DNA of 64,000 bases from G965207045 sp965207045 (GTDB lineage: Bacteria > Pseudomonadota > Alphaproteobacteria > Rickettsiales > Anaplasmataceae). The notes beneath the pieces are model-generated. The model ran no database searches. It saw nothing but the letters and a program-made list of their open reading frames with translations, and was not told the origin of the DNA. Of this stretch, positions 44,613 to 53,945 are shown one piece after another (the first letter of the stretch is position 1; each line of letters begins with the position of its first letter). A program made the translations under genes and the position numbers. The stretch is taken from positions 1,178,001 through 1,242,000 of the forward strand of contig OZ242261.1 in the NCBI GenBank assembly GCA_965207045.1, given 5' to 3'.

Positions 44613-47324
44613 ATGGAAAGTTCAGAAGAGCAAATTGTGAAAGTAAGACAACAGAATGTTATAAGAGGAAGGCTTAAAAGATTTAGTGATTTAGATAGTG
44701 AGGCAAAAGATTATAATTTAAAACAGGCTTTTAGCTCAGGTAATGTTGAGTTGATGAGTTTAGCTTTGGAAAAGCCTTCAAAGAAATATTTATCTTCTTT
44801 TTTGAAAGAAGGTGAACAAAAAGAAATTGATGCTGTGGTTGATAACATATTGAATGTAGAGAATGTAGAGTTAATAGAGTTAGCTTTGCAAAAAATTCCA
44901 TATAAGTTCAAATCTAGACATGTTAACAAGATAATTAGTATGGAAAACGTAAAGTTTGTAGAGCTAGCTTTGAAAGAAATTCCAGATAGATTCGAACCTA
45001 AACATGTTGACGGGGTGATTAGTATGAAAAACGTAGAGTTAGTAGAGCTAGCTTTGCAAAAAATTCCAAGAAAATTTACCGAAGAGCAGCACAGTAAACT
45101 TGTGGAAAAATTACTACCTTCTTCAGAGATGAAAGAGGGTTTTGAAGGTAGTTTGAAAAAAGTCCATCTTTCATCAGGGTCTATTGATTCTTGTTATGTA
45201 GCGATTTTAAAAGCTATTTCTGAGACACCGGAAACTCAAAAATATTTTGATCGTGATTCGATTGATAAGGCAATTGTAAATGAGAATAAATATTACTTAA
45301 AGCTTGTGTTCAACAACGAAAGAATAAGACATCACGTTTTTGATGCAAAATTAATAGGAGTTGCTATAGAAGGTGATTATAATAATTCTTTGGAAGTTAT
45401 GCTTGAAAATCCTATGGTTAGGAAAAAGTTTACATCTGAACATGTCCAGCTAGCATTGAATAAAAGAAATTTTTTTGCTTTACATGAGATGCTCAAATAT
45501 GAAGATACTCAAAAATTATTTAAGGATAAGGAGCATAAACATGCTGTAGAAGCAGTTAGGATAGGAGATTCTAGTATTGTAATTGATATGCTAAAGAAAG
45601 GTTTAAAGAATGAATTTACTTCAAAAACTGCAAAAGCTGCTATAGAAAATTTCAGTAATAAAGAAATCAATGAGTATGAAGCTGGAAAAATATTAACTGA
45701 ATTGGTCGCCGCAGGCGGAATGCAACAATTTCAAAAAATTGGTGAAAAAAACGCTGTTAATTATGCTATTAGATTATATTCTCTTCCAACTGTGACTGTA
45801 GAAGGAGTAGAGAGAGCTCATAGTAATTCTGCACTTGAAAAACTTTTGGTGATCCATAAGAAGAATGTGAATGAGAAAGATAGATTTCAAATAACAGGTA
45901 AAAACGTTGATTATTTAGTAGAATGTGGCAATAGTCTTAATATTGATGCACCTTTGCGGTTGTTGATAAGTAATGCACCTGAGCTAATTAGTGAAGCAAA
46001 TGTAAAAGATTTAGTGAAAGTATCACAAGAAAACTTGTCAAAAGAAGTTTTCTCTGATGCTGTATTGTTACAACCAAATGCATTATCTGCAGATGAATTA
46101 AATAAATTATTTGGTCGCATAACACCAGAAGCGAGATTAAAGTTAGCACAAGACTATCCAAGCAAATCTTTTAATGCGAAATCTTTAGATAAACTTATTG
46201 CAGCAGATGATCCAAAAGAACATCAAACAATAAATATTTTGTTGGAAAAAAATCCTAGACTATTAAAAAAGAATCACATACTTAATGCGTTACGCGGAGA
46301 TGATAGTATAGTGCAAGATATTCTGCTAAATGCAGCATTGAAAAAAGGTAATGAACTCAATACACGTCAATTCCGTGACCAAGCATTGTTTAATGTGGTA
46401 AAAAACATAGAAATGATGTATAGGAATAGTAGTTATAGAGATAGCCGAAAAATAGAATCTTTATGCAAGATAGCACAAAATTTGATAGCTTCAGGTGCTA
46501 ATTCTCGTGCATCTTTTGCTTATTATAATAATGAAGCAAAACAAAATAGTTCTGCCAATGAAATATTAAATGGTGTAAGTAGTGAGATAGGTGATGTATT
46601 ACCTTTTTCGGAAAAACAAAATTCTTTTACGCAACTTTTGGAAGCTACAAATAGTCAAAAGAAGCAAAATTGGGTTAATAAGTTACCTGGATTTTTGCGC
46701 ACTATTATAAGAATCTTTTTTAAGGATGATAGACCAGCCAAAAGTGACTATAAACCAGTTTTTGTACCAGAAGAATTTGCATTAAAACTAAGTCAAGAGT
46801 CACAAGTAGATTTACATAATACTATATTGCCGCTCTCAGCATATGATCAAGATGTGGTGAAATACTATAATGAAACTCTACCAAGTATGTCGATAGACAG
46901 TTTAGGTGATAGGTATCCTTTGTGTACAATTGCTAAAGAGACATCGACAGCTGATGGTCCAATATTGGAGGGGCAGCAATCTTTTAGTAATGTGGAACAA
47001 CCAAGTAATATGAGTAACGAGGAATCAGTTGATGCAAAGCAGCAGCAGACGTTGAAACCAGAAAAACGTGCATCTCAACCTACTCTGTCCCAGGGTATGC
47101 AAAAATTAGCAAAAGCTGTTAGGAAGTTAAGTTATGGTGATAGTTTAGAGCCAAAAAGAATTGCAATGCTGGAAGAAAATTTCGGGCGAAGTGATAACGA
47201 AAGGCGTTGTGGTTTGATTTTGTCTAAGGAAGATGATCTAAGAGGGAGGGTAAGCTCAGAGTCGTTTGCAGAGAAGGAAGAGTTGAAGAGACAAAGAGGG
47301 CAAGATACGGTAGTTAATAAATGA
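44613..47324 (+). CDS. Large helical-repeat protein, putative host-interaction factor
   Basis: A 903-residue soluble protein with no signal peptide. Residues about 45-165 hold a repeated helical unit of about 28 residues: NVELIELALQKIPYKFKSRH VNKIIS, NVKFVELALKEIPDRFEPKH VDGVIS, NVELVELALQKIPRKFTEEQ. Looser ankyrin-like units follow to about residue 620 (VAIEGDYNNSLEVMLENP, ALNKRNFFALHEMLKYEDTQ, AVRIGDSSIVIDMLKKGL). The last 200 residues are polar with a basic helix (SQGMQKLAKAVRKLS). No named family is recognised. Solenoid proteins of this kind in Wolbachia are often considered secreted effectors, but no secretion signal can be proven here. Confidence 0.78.
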   Translation: MESSEEQIVKVRQQNVIRGRLKRFSDLDSEAKDYNLKQAFSSGNVELMSLALEKPSKKYLSSFLKEGEQKEIDAVVDNILNVENVELIELALQKIPYKFKSRHVNKIISMENVKFVELALKEIPDRFEPKHVDGVISMKNVELVELALQKIPRKFTEEQHSKLVEKLLPSSEMKEGFEGSLKKVHLSSGSIDSCYVAILKAISETPETQKYFDRDSIDKAIVNENKYYLKLVFNNERIRHHVFDAKLIGVAIEGDYNNSLEVMLENPMVRKKFTSEHVQLALNKRNFFALHEMLKYEDTQKLFKDKEHKHAVEAVRIGDSSIVIDMLKKGLKNEFTSKTAKAAIENFSNKEINEYEAGKILTELVAAGGMQQFQKIGEKNAVNYAIRLYSLPTVTVEGVERAHSNSALEKLLVIHKKNVNEKDRFQITGKNVDYLVECGNSLNIDAPLRLLISNAPELISEANVKDLVKVSQENLSKEVFSDAVLLQPNALSADELNKLFGRITPEARLKLAQDYPSKSFNAKSLDKLIAADDPKEHQTINILLEKNPRLLKKNHILNALRGDDSIVQDILLNAALKKGNELNTRQFRDQALFNVVKNIEMMYRNSSYRDSRKIESLCKIAQNLIASGANSRASFAYYNNEAKQNSSANEILNGVSSEIGDVLPFSEKQNSFTQLLEATNSQKKQNWVNKLPGFLRTIIRIFFKDDRPAKSDYKPVFVPEEFALKLSQESQVDLHNTILPLSAYDQDVVKYYNETLPSMSIDSLGDRYPLCTIAKETSTADGPILEGQQSFSNVEQPSNMSNEESVDAKQQQTLKPEKRASQPTLSQGMQKLAKAVRKLSYGDSLEPKRIAMLEENFGRSDNERRCGLILSKEDDLRGRVSSESFAEKEELKRQRGQDTVVNK
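44746..45093 (+). repeat. Imperfect tandem 84-93-bp coding repeats
   Basis: Consecutive in-frame units share (A)ACGTAGAGTTA or AATGTAGAGTTAATAG followed by GAGCTAGCTTTG and AAATTCCA. They encode NVELxELALxKIPxxFxxxH. Three units are strongly alike and a fourth, weaker one (NVELMSLALEKPSKKYLSSF) precedes them. The pattern suggests expansion by in-frame duplication. Confidence 0.75.
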
Positions 47325-47434
47325 TTGTTAATTAATCAATAAAGTTGAAATGTTTACTTTTTTCTCAATTTTTTGATTAAAATTTAAAGAAATAATGGCT
47401 GTTGTAGGAATATGACGCTATTATTGTTGTTACT

Positions 47435-48517
47435 ATGAGGCGCAATAACATTTTTGTCAGGTGGTACAGAGAGAGTGATAAATTGCTACTTATAACAATT
47501 TTACTGATAGTAATAATAGGGGTTATAGTAATAGCCTCAGCCAGCCCTGCTATTGCAACGCGCATAAAAGTTTCACCAACCCATTTTATATTTCATCACA
47601 TTATATATCTTTCCATATCTCTCATAGTTATGTTTTTCATATCTTGTTTGAACGAGACACAAATAAGATTCTTATCAGCGATAGGATTCATTATCTCTAT
47701 AATATTACTCATTTTAGTGCCGTATTTAGGTACAGAAGTTAAAGGTGCATATAGATGGTTAAGAATTTTTGGTTTATCAATTCAACCATCAGAATTTGTG
47801 AAAACGTACATGATTGTATTGAATGCAGTGATATTATCGCACGATAATAAGTTAAAATACATGTGGTCACTTTCTGTATATGCAGTTATAGCATTTTTTA
47901 TTGTAAGGCAGCCAGACTTTGGTATGGCTGCTATTATTACGATAATTTTTATCGGACAACTTTTTGCTAGTGGCTTAAAGATGAGATACATATTTTCTAT
48001 TGGCATGTTTGCTTTAGTTGGTGCTTTTATATCGTATTTAACTGTGCCTCATGTAAGAAATCGTGTTAACAACTTTCTTAGCCCTAGTGTAGAGGGAAGT
48101 TTCCAAGTAAGGAAATCACTTGAAGCATTTAAAAATGGAAATTTTGTGGGAGTTGGTCCAGGAGAAGGTACTGTAAAATTCATAATACCAGATTCTCATA
48201 CAGATTTTATCTTTGCTGTTACAGGAGAGGAGTTTGGTGTATTGTTTTGTCTTCCTATGATTGCCTTATTTGCTTTTTTCACTATTAAAGCTTTGAAGCA
48301 TGTCTTAATTGATGCTACTTTGTTCCAAACTATAGCTGTTACTGGAATAGTGATTGAAGTGTCTGGACCTGCTGCAATTAATATGGCAGTCAACTTAAAT
48401 CTTTTGCCAACTAAGGGTATGGTTCTACCATTAGTTAGTTACGGTGGTTCTTCCACTTTAGCAATTAGTATTGCACTTGGAATACTTCTATCTTTAACAA
48501 GAACAAGGTATCATTGA
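47435..48517 (+). CDS. ftsW: Septal peptidoglycan polymerase FtsW (SEDS family)
   Basis: The 360-residue protein has about ten membrane helices. SEDS signatures are KGAYRWLRIFGLSIQPSEFV, RQPDFGMAAII, FVGVGPGEGTVKFIIPDSHT DFIFAVTGEEFG, and LNLLPTKGMVLPLVSYGGSS. The last block favours FtsW over RodA. FtsW polymerises glycan from lipid II at the septum, linking it to murA here. It ends 80 bp before the clpB start. Confidence 0.93.
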   Translation: MRRNNIFVRWYRESDKLLLITILLIVIIGVIVIASASPAIATRIKVSPTHFIFHHIIYLSISLIVMFFISCLNETQIRFLSAIGFIISIILLILVPYLGTEVKGAYRWLRIFGLSIQPSEFVKTYMIVLNAVILSHDNKLKYMWSLSVYAVIAFFIVRQPDFGMAAIITIIFIGQLFASGLKMRYIFSIGMFALVGAFISYLTVPHVRNRVNNFLSPSVEGSFQVRKSLEAFKNGNFVGVGPGEGTVKFIIPDSHTDFIFAVTGEEFGVLFCLPMIALFAFFTIKALKHVLIDATLFQTIAVTGIVIEVSGPAAINMAVNLNLLPTKGMVLPLVSYGGSSTLAISIALGILLSLTRTRYH

Positions 48518-48597
48518 TTTTGATTTTATTTATCAACTATATTGATAGTTTTTTTATTCTGTCTATATTAGCAGCAATAACGTTGTTTGATAATATA

Positions 48598-51171
48598 ATG
48601 GACTTAAAGATTTTCACCGAACAATCGAGAAATGTGATACAAAGTGCACAAGTTCTTGCTGTAGCAAAAAATCATCAGGTGTTTTTGCCGGAACATTTGT
48701 TGCATGTGATGCTTGAAAATGACATGATAACTTCTCTTATTGTTAAATGTGAAGGAAGTGTTGAGAATATAAAAAATGATTTAGAAAAAGAAATAGCCAA
48801 AATACCAATAGTAAAAGGCTCTAATGGTGGATGTCTCGATCTTTCTCCTATGACCGCACGGATTTTTAAAGCCGCAGAGAGTATAGGAAAGCGTGAAGGT
48901 GATTCGTTTGTTACGGTTGAAAGAATTCTGCAAGCTATTGCAACTGAAAAGGAGAGTAGTGCGAGCAAAATATTGGCAAAAGAAAGGATCACACCGCAAC
49001 GTCTACATATAATAATTCAAATGTACCGAAAAGGAAAGAAGGCGAATTCTAGTACTTTTGAAAATACTTTTAATGTTCTAAAGAAGTATGCAAAAGATTT
49101 AACTGAGATTGCAAGAGAAGGAAAAATTGACCCTGTTATTGGGCGTGATGAAGAGATAAGACGTACAATGCAAGTCTTGTCACGTCGGATAAAAAATAAT
49201 CCAGTCTTAATTGGAGAGCCAGGAGTAGGCAAAACAGCAATTGTTGAAGGTTTAGCAACTCGGATGATAGCTGGTGATGTGCCACAGAGCTTGGCTAACA
49301 AAACTTTGATGTCTTTGGATTTAGGAGCACTGATTGCAGGTGCGAAGTTTAGAGGTGAATTTGAAGAAAGACTGAAAGCTACTATATCTGAAATAGCAGC
49401 TTCGGAGGGTGAGGTCATTTTGTTTATTGATGAATTGCATACTATAGTGGGAGCAGGTGCAACTGATGGTGCAATGGATGCTTCGAATCTATTAAAACCA
49501 GCATTAGCGCGTGGTGACCTACATTGTATAGGAGCCACAACCTTAAATGAATATCGCGAGTATATAGAAAAAGATGCGGCCTTTGCTAGAAGGTTTCAGA
49601 CTGTTTTTGTTTCACAGCCAACTGATGCAGATACTATTTCAATTTTACGTGGTATAAAAGAAAAATATGAAGCATACCACGGTATACGTATTTCCGATAA
49701 TGCAATTGTTGCAGCTGCAACTCTTTCAAATCGTTATATAACGGATAGATATCTTCCAGATAAGGCAATAGATTTAATTGATGAAGCTGCTAGCCGTATC
49801 AGGATGGAAGTAGACAGTAAGCCTGAAGCATTGGATGAGCTTGATCGAAAAATTATACAGCTCAAAATTGAAGCAGAGGCCTTAAAAAGAGAAGATGATA
49901 AAGCATCAAGAGATAGGTTAAGCAAGATACAAGGTGAGCTTGTTGTTTTGGAGAAAAAATCTTCAAATATAACAAGTAAGTGGCAAGTTGAGAAAAATAA
50001 AATTGTATCATTACAAACCCTTAAAGAACAATTAGAAACAGCTAGACAGGCGCTATCAGCTGCAGGAAGGGATGGGAATTTGGCAATGGCAGGAGAGTTA
50101 ACTTATGCAACAATCCCATCATTAGAAAAAAGATTAGCAGAAGTAGAAAAGGAAGTAAGTGGAGAACTTCTTAAAAAAGAAGTAAAAGCTGAAGATATTG
50201 CTAGTATAGTCTCACGTTGGACCGGTATTCCTGTGGATAAAATGATGGGTGATGAACAAGAAAGATTACTTAATATGGAAGAAGATTTGCAATCTATTGT
50301 TGTGGGACAAGATCATGCAGTGAGAGCTATAAGTGACTCAATCAGACGCTCTAGGGCAGGTATACAAGATATTAATCGCCCATTAGGGTCATTTCTTTTC
50401 TTGGGTCCGACTGGTGTTGGGAAGACAGAGCTTAGCAAAGCCCTTGCTCAGTTTCTTTTTAATGATACAAATTCGTTACTTAGAGTAGATATGTCTGAGT
50501 ATATGGAAAAGCATTCTGTTGCAAGACTAATTGGCGCACCTCCAGGTTACGTTGGTTATGAAAAGGGTGGCGTTTTAACGGAAGCTGTTAGAAGAAGGCC
50601 CTATCAGGTTATATTATTTGATGAAATAGAGAAAGCTCATCACGACATATTTAATGTTTTGTTACAAGTCTTGGATGAAGGTAGGTTAAGCGATAGCCAA
50701 GGGCACTTAGTTGACTTTCGCAATACTATTCTAATATTAACTTCTAATCTTGGTTCTGAGATTATGTCTTGTTATGAGCTGGGTAAGGAGCAGAGAGATG
50801 CTGTAATGGAAGTAGTAAGGGCATCATTTAGACCAGAGTTTTTGAACAGGTTGGATGAAATCATAATATTTAATTGCCTGCAAAAAATTCATATGTCTAG
50901 GATTGTCGAGATACAATTTGCACGGCTCCAAAAGACATTAAAGAGTCGTCATATTAGGTTAAGTTTATCTGATTATGCAAAGGACTTGCTTTCAGAACAA
51001 GGCTATGATCCGCTCTATGGAGCACGGCCATTAAAAAGAGCAATACAACAAAATGTGCAGAACCGGCTAGCTAAGTTAATACTTTCTGGACAAGTAAAAG
51101 ATGGAAATAACATTGAACTAACAGTAGAGAATGATGAAATCAAATTTAATATTGTTGATGAGGTTACGTAA
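48598..51171 (+). CDS. clpB: Chaperone ClpB (Hsp100 disaggregase)
   Basis: The 857-residue AAA+ disaggregase is of standard length. It has the N-domain (MDLKIFTEQSRNVIQSAQVL, PEHLLHVML), first AAA domain with Walker A GEPGVGKTAIVEGLA and Walker B VILFIDELHT, a coiled-coil middle domain (about residues 395-525), and second AAA domain with GPTGVGKTELSKALA, ILFDEIEKAH and the sensor-2 GARPLKRAI. The ATG at 48598 matches the family N-terminus; the frame stays open upstream but that part is not ClpB-like. Confidence 0.96.
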   Translation: MDLKIFTEQSRNVIQSAQVLAVAKNHQVFLPEHLLHVMLENDMITSLIVKCEGSVENIKNDLEKEIAKIPIVKGSNGGCLDLSPMTARIFKAAESIGKREGDSFVTVERILQAIATEKESSASKILAKERITPQRLHIIIQMYRKGKKANSSTFENTFNVLKKYAKDLTEIAREGKIDPVIGRDEEIRRTMQVLSRRIKNNPVLIGEPGVGKTAIVEGLATRMIAGDVPQSLANKTLMSLDLGALIAGAKFRGEFEERLKATISEIAASEGEVILFIDELHTIVGAGATDGAMDASNLLKPALARGDLHCIGATTLNEYREYIEKDAAFARRFQTVFVSQPTDADTISILRGIKEKYEAYHGIRISDNAIVAAATLSNRYITDRYLPDKAIDLIDEAASRIRMEVDSKPEALDELDRKIIQLKIEAEALKREDDKASRDRLSKIQGELVVLEKKSSNITSKWQVEKNKIVSLQTLKEQLETARQALSAAGRDGNLAMAGELTYATIPSLEKRLAEVEKEVSGELLKKEVKAEDIASIVSRWTGIPVDKMMGDEQERLLNMEEDLQSIVVGQDHAVRAISDSIRRSRAGIQDINRPLGSFLFLGPTGVGKTELSKALAQFLFNDTNSLLRVDMSEYMEKHSVARLIGAPPGYVGYEKGGVLTEAVRRRPYQVILFDEIEKAHHDIFNVLLQVLDEGRLSDSQGHLVDFRNTILILTSNLGSEIMSCYELGKEQRDAVMEVVRASFRPEFLNRLDEIIIFNCLQKIHMSRIVEIQFARLQKTLKSRHIRLSLSDYAKDLLSEQGYDPLYGARPLKRAIQQNVQNRLAKLILSGQVKDGNNIELTVENDEIKFNIVDEVT

Positions 51172-51449
51172 TTTGCGGCTTCTTGTAAAGATTTAGTAGA
51201 AAGGCCATTATATATATATGAAATAAATTTCTAATATTATTTTCTTGTGTTATTGCTAAGATCATCAAGAAAAGTCGTTTTAGTTTTACTTCATTAAGTT
51301 AAAGAAGCATTATGAGGGGATTTTTTTTGATTATATTAAGCCATATTCCGGTTGCAGTATTTACTATTCTTGACTATATGCGTATTTATTCTTGTGATAG
51401 AATTGTATGTTAGTAATTTTATGTCAAGCAAAATCTAAGTTAACAGATT

Positions 51450-53942
51450 TCAAATTTTACCATGGCAATACTTATATTTTTTTCCGGAGCCACAATGACA
51501 AAGATCGTTTCTGCCAATTTTCTTTGGTATTTCTCGCCTCATACTTACAACAAATTTGGCAAAACGTGCAACAACTAATTCCTGCCACTGGCTTAACATT
51601 GATTCAAACATGAAAAAAGCTTCTTTTTTAAATTCATTAATAGGGTTTTTCTGTCCTATCGCTCTCAATCCTATACCTTGCCTCAAATGATCTAACATTA
51701 AAAGATGGTCTTTCCATAAACTATCCAAAGTAATCAGCATTATTCGCTTCTTTATTGCTAAAATTGAATCACTATATATTTCTTCTTTTTTGGTAAATAA
51801 ATTAGCAGTCTCATTCTCTAAAATATCTTTTATTTCGTCTTGATCATAACTATCAGATAGTTCTAATTGAATTCCGTATATCCGCAAAGTCTCTTTTGTT
51901 ACATAATCAATATCAACTTCGCCTTCTTTTAGAGAGACAAAAATTATATTATTATTTATTTCTCTTCTTAGTCCATTTAGATCGTAAACGCTTGCATCAA
52001 TAATCTCATTACGCTGACCAAAAATCACTTTACGTTGTTGATTCATTGAATCATCAAACTTCAATAAATTTTTTCTTATTTCATAATTCCTGCCTTCAAC
52101 CTTCTTTTGCGCTCTTTCTAGAGCTCGGCTAATCAAAGGATGGTATATTGCTTCACCGTCTTTTAAGCCTAATTTTTGCATAAAACCAGATATATTATCT
52201 GATCCAAAAATTCGCAATAAATCATCTTCCAATGACAGAAAGAATTTTGATTTTCCTGGGTCACCTTGACGACCTGAACGTCCTCTTAATTGATTATCAA
52301 TTCTACGACTCTCATGACGCTCTGTTCCAATTATATAGAGCCCTCCGGCTTCAATTACTTCTTGTTTGTTTGACTCTACATTGTTTTCACTATCATTGCT
52401 ATTATTGGCAGAAATTATATCGACACTTCCACCTAACTTTATATCAGTTCCACGACCTGCCATGTTTGTTGCAATGGTAATAGCACCAGTACGACCTGCT
52501 TGTGCTATGATATTTGCTTCTTGTTCATGATAGCGTGCGTTTAGAACAGCATGTTTTAGTTTATGCTTTTTTAGTTCTTTGGAAAGCAACTCTGATTTTC
52601 CTATGCTGACTGTTCCAACAAGAACAGGTTGTCCTCTTTTATGACATTCTTTTATTAGAGATATAATTGCGTTAAATTTTTCTTTTTCTGTACAATAGAT
52701 CTCATCGTCATAATCAGTTCTATTAATAGGAACGTTAGTTGGAATTTGCACAACATTCAATGAGTAAATTGTTGCAAATTCATCTGCTTCTGTCATAGCA
52801 GTACCTGTCATTCCTGCAAGCTTCTCATAAAGACGGAAGTAATTTTGAAATGTAATCGACGCTAATGTTTGGTTTTCTTTGTGAATATGAACCCTTTCCT
52901 TGGCTTCTAGTGCTTGGTGTAGACCATCAGAATATCTACGCCCATCCATCATTCTGCCAGTAAATTCATCAATAATAACAACTTTACCATTCTTAACGAT
53001 ATAGTCCTTGTCACGTGTGAATAATTTATGGGCCTTAATAGCCTGGTCTACGTGATGCAGCATATTGATATTTTCAATCTCATAAAGAGAACTTTCTGCT
53101 TTAATTAATGAACGTTTTTTTAATAAATTCTCTATTTTTTCCATACCAGCATCGGTGAGTGATAATGAACGATTTTTTTCTTCCAATACAAAGTCATCCT
53201 CGGATACATGAGGAACTAACTTATCTACCTTTTCATATAAGCCTACATCTTGTTCTACTGGTCCAGAAATGATTAATGGAGTACGGGCTTCATCAATCAA
53301 TATTGAATCAACTTCATCAATTATAGCGTAATTAAATCCCTGTTGAACCATTTCAGTGCGCTCAAATTTCATGTTATCCCGTAGGTAATCAAAACCAAAT
53401 TCATTATTGGTTCCATAAGTTATATTAGCGGCGTAAGCATTACGGCGCTCTTCTTCAGTAATACCGCTAGTGATGCAGCTTACTGTTAAACCAAGAGTGT
53501 GATAAATTTTTCCCATCCACTCTGAATCACGTTTTGCCAAATAATCATTTACCGTTATAACATGTACACCTTTTCCAGAAAGGGCATTAAGGTATGCAGG
53601 CAAGGTTGCAACCAAAGTTTTTCCTTCACCGGTCTTCATTTCTGTTATCATCCCTTTGTGTAAAACAATTCCACCAAGTATTTGAACTTTAAAATGTTCT
53701 ATACCTAATACTCTTCTGGACGCTTCTCTTACAGCCGCAAAAGCTGGAACTATTAGATCATCCAAGGTGTTTTCTTGTATGGCTAATCTATTTCTAAATT
53801 CCTGAGTTTTGTTTTTGAGTTCTTCTTCAGATAATGTTTTGAGGTTTTCTTGATACGAGATAATTTCTTCAACGCTTCTGTTCAAAGATTTTATTATGCG
53901 TTGGTTAGCGGAGCCAAAAATTCGACGGATAATTGATAACAT
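51450..53942 (-). CDS. secA: Preprotein translocase ATPase SecA
   Basis: The 830-residue motor drives Sec-dependent export. Walker A is EMKTGEGKTLVATLPAYLNA, and DEVDSILIDEARTPLIISGP is the DEAD-like Walker B region. IATNMAGRGTDIKLGG and RHESRRIDNQLRGRSGRQGD PG are the NBD2 motifs. The C-terminus IGRNDLCHCGSGKKYKYCHG is the zinc-binding SecB/phospholipid interaction motif. It is slightly shorter than E. coli SecA because the linker before the zinc motif is short. It follows nuoL by 3 bp on the same strand. Confidence 0.97.
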   Translation of the reverse strand: MLSIIRRIFGSANQRIIKSLNRSVEEIISYQENLKTLSEEELKNKTQEFRNRLAIQENTLDDLIVPAFAAVREASRRVLGIEHFKVQILGGIVLHKGMITEMKTGEGKTLVATLPAYLNALSGKGVHVITVNDYLAKRDSEWMGKIYHTLGLTVSCITSGITEEERRNAYAANITYGTNNEFGFDYLRDNMKFERTEMVQQGFNYAIIDEVDSILIDEARTPLIISGPVEQDVGLYEKVDKLVPHVSEDDFVLEEKNRSLSLTDAGMEKIENLLKKRSLIKAESSLYEIENINMLHHVDQAIKAHKLFTRDKDYIVKNGKVVIIDEFTGRMMDGRRYSDGLHQALEAKERVHIHKENQTLASITFQNYFRLYEKLAGMTGTAMTEADEFATIYSLNVVQIPTNVPINRTDYDDEIYCTEKEKFNAIISLIKECHKRGQPVLVGTVSIGKSELLSKELKKHKLKHAVLNARYHEQEANIIAQAGRTGAITIATNMAGRGTDIKLGGSVDIISANNSNDSENNVESNKQEVIEAGGLYIIGTERHESRRIDNQLRGRSGRQGDPGKSKFFLSLEDDLLRIFGSDNISGFMQKLGLKDGEAIYHPLISRALERAQKKVEGRNYEIRKNLLKFDDSMNQQRKVIFGQRNEIIDASVYDLNGLRREINNNIIFVSLKEGEVDIDYVTKETLRIYGIQLELSDSYDQDEIKDILENETANLFTKKEEIYSDSILAIKKRIMLITLDSLWKDHLLMLDHLRQGIGLRAIGQKNPINEFKKEAFFMFESMLSQWQELVVARFAKFVVSMRREIPKKIGRNDLCHCGSGKKYKYCHGKI

Positions 53943-53945
53943 CTT

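Noticed and set aside
47339..47434. Promoter or hairpin before ftsW
   Set aside because: The AT-rich inverted repeats are only 5 bp and no clear -35/-10 pair is present.
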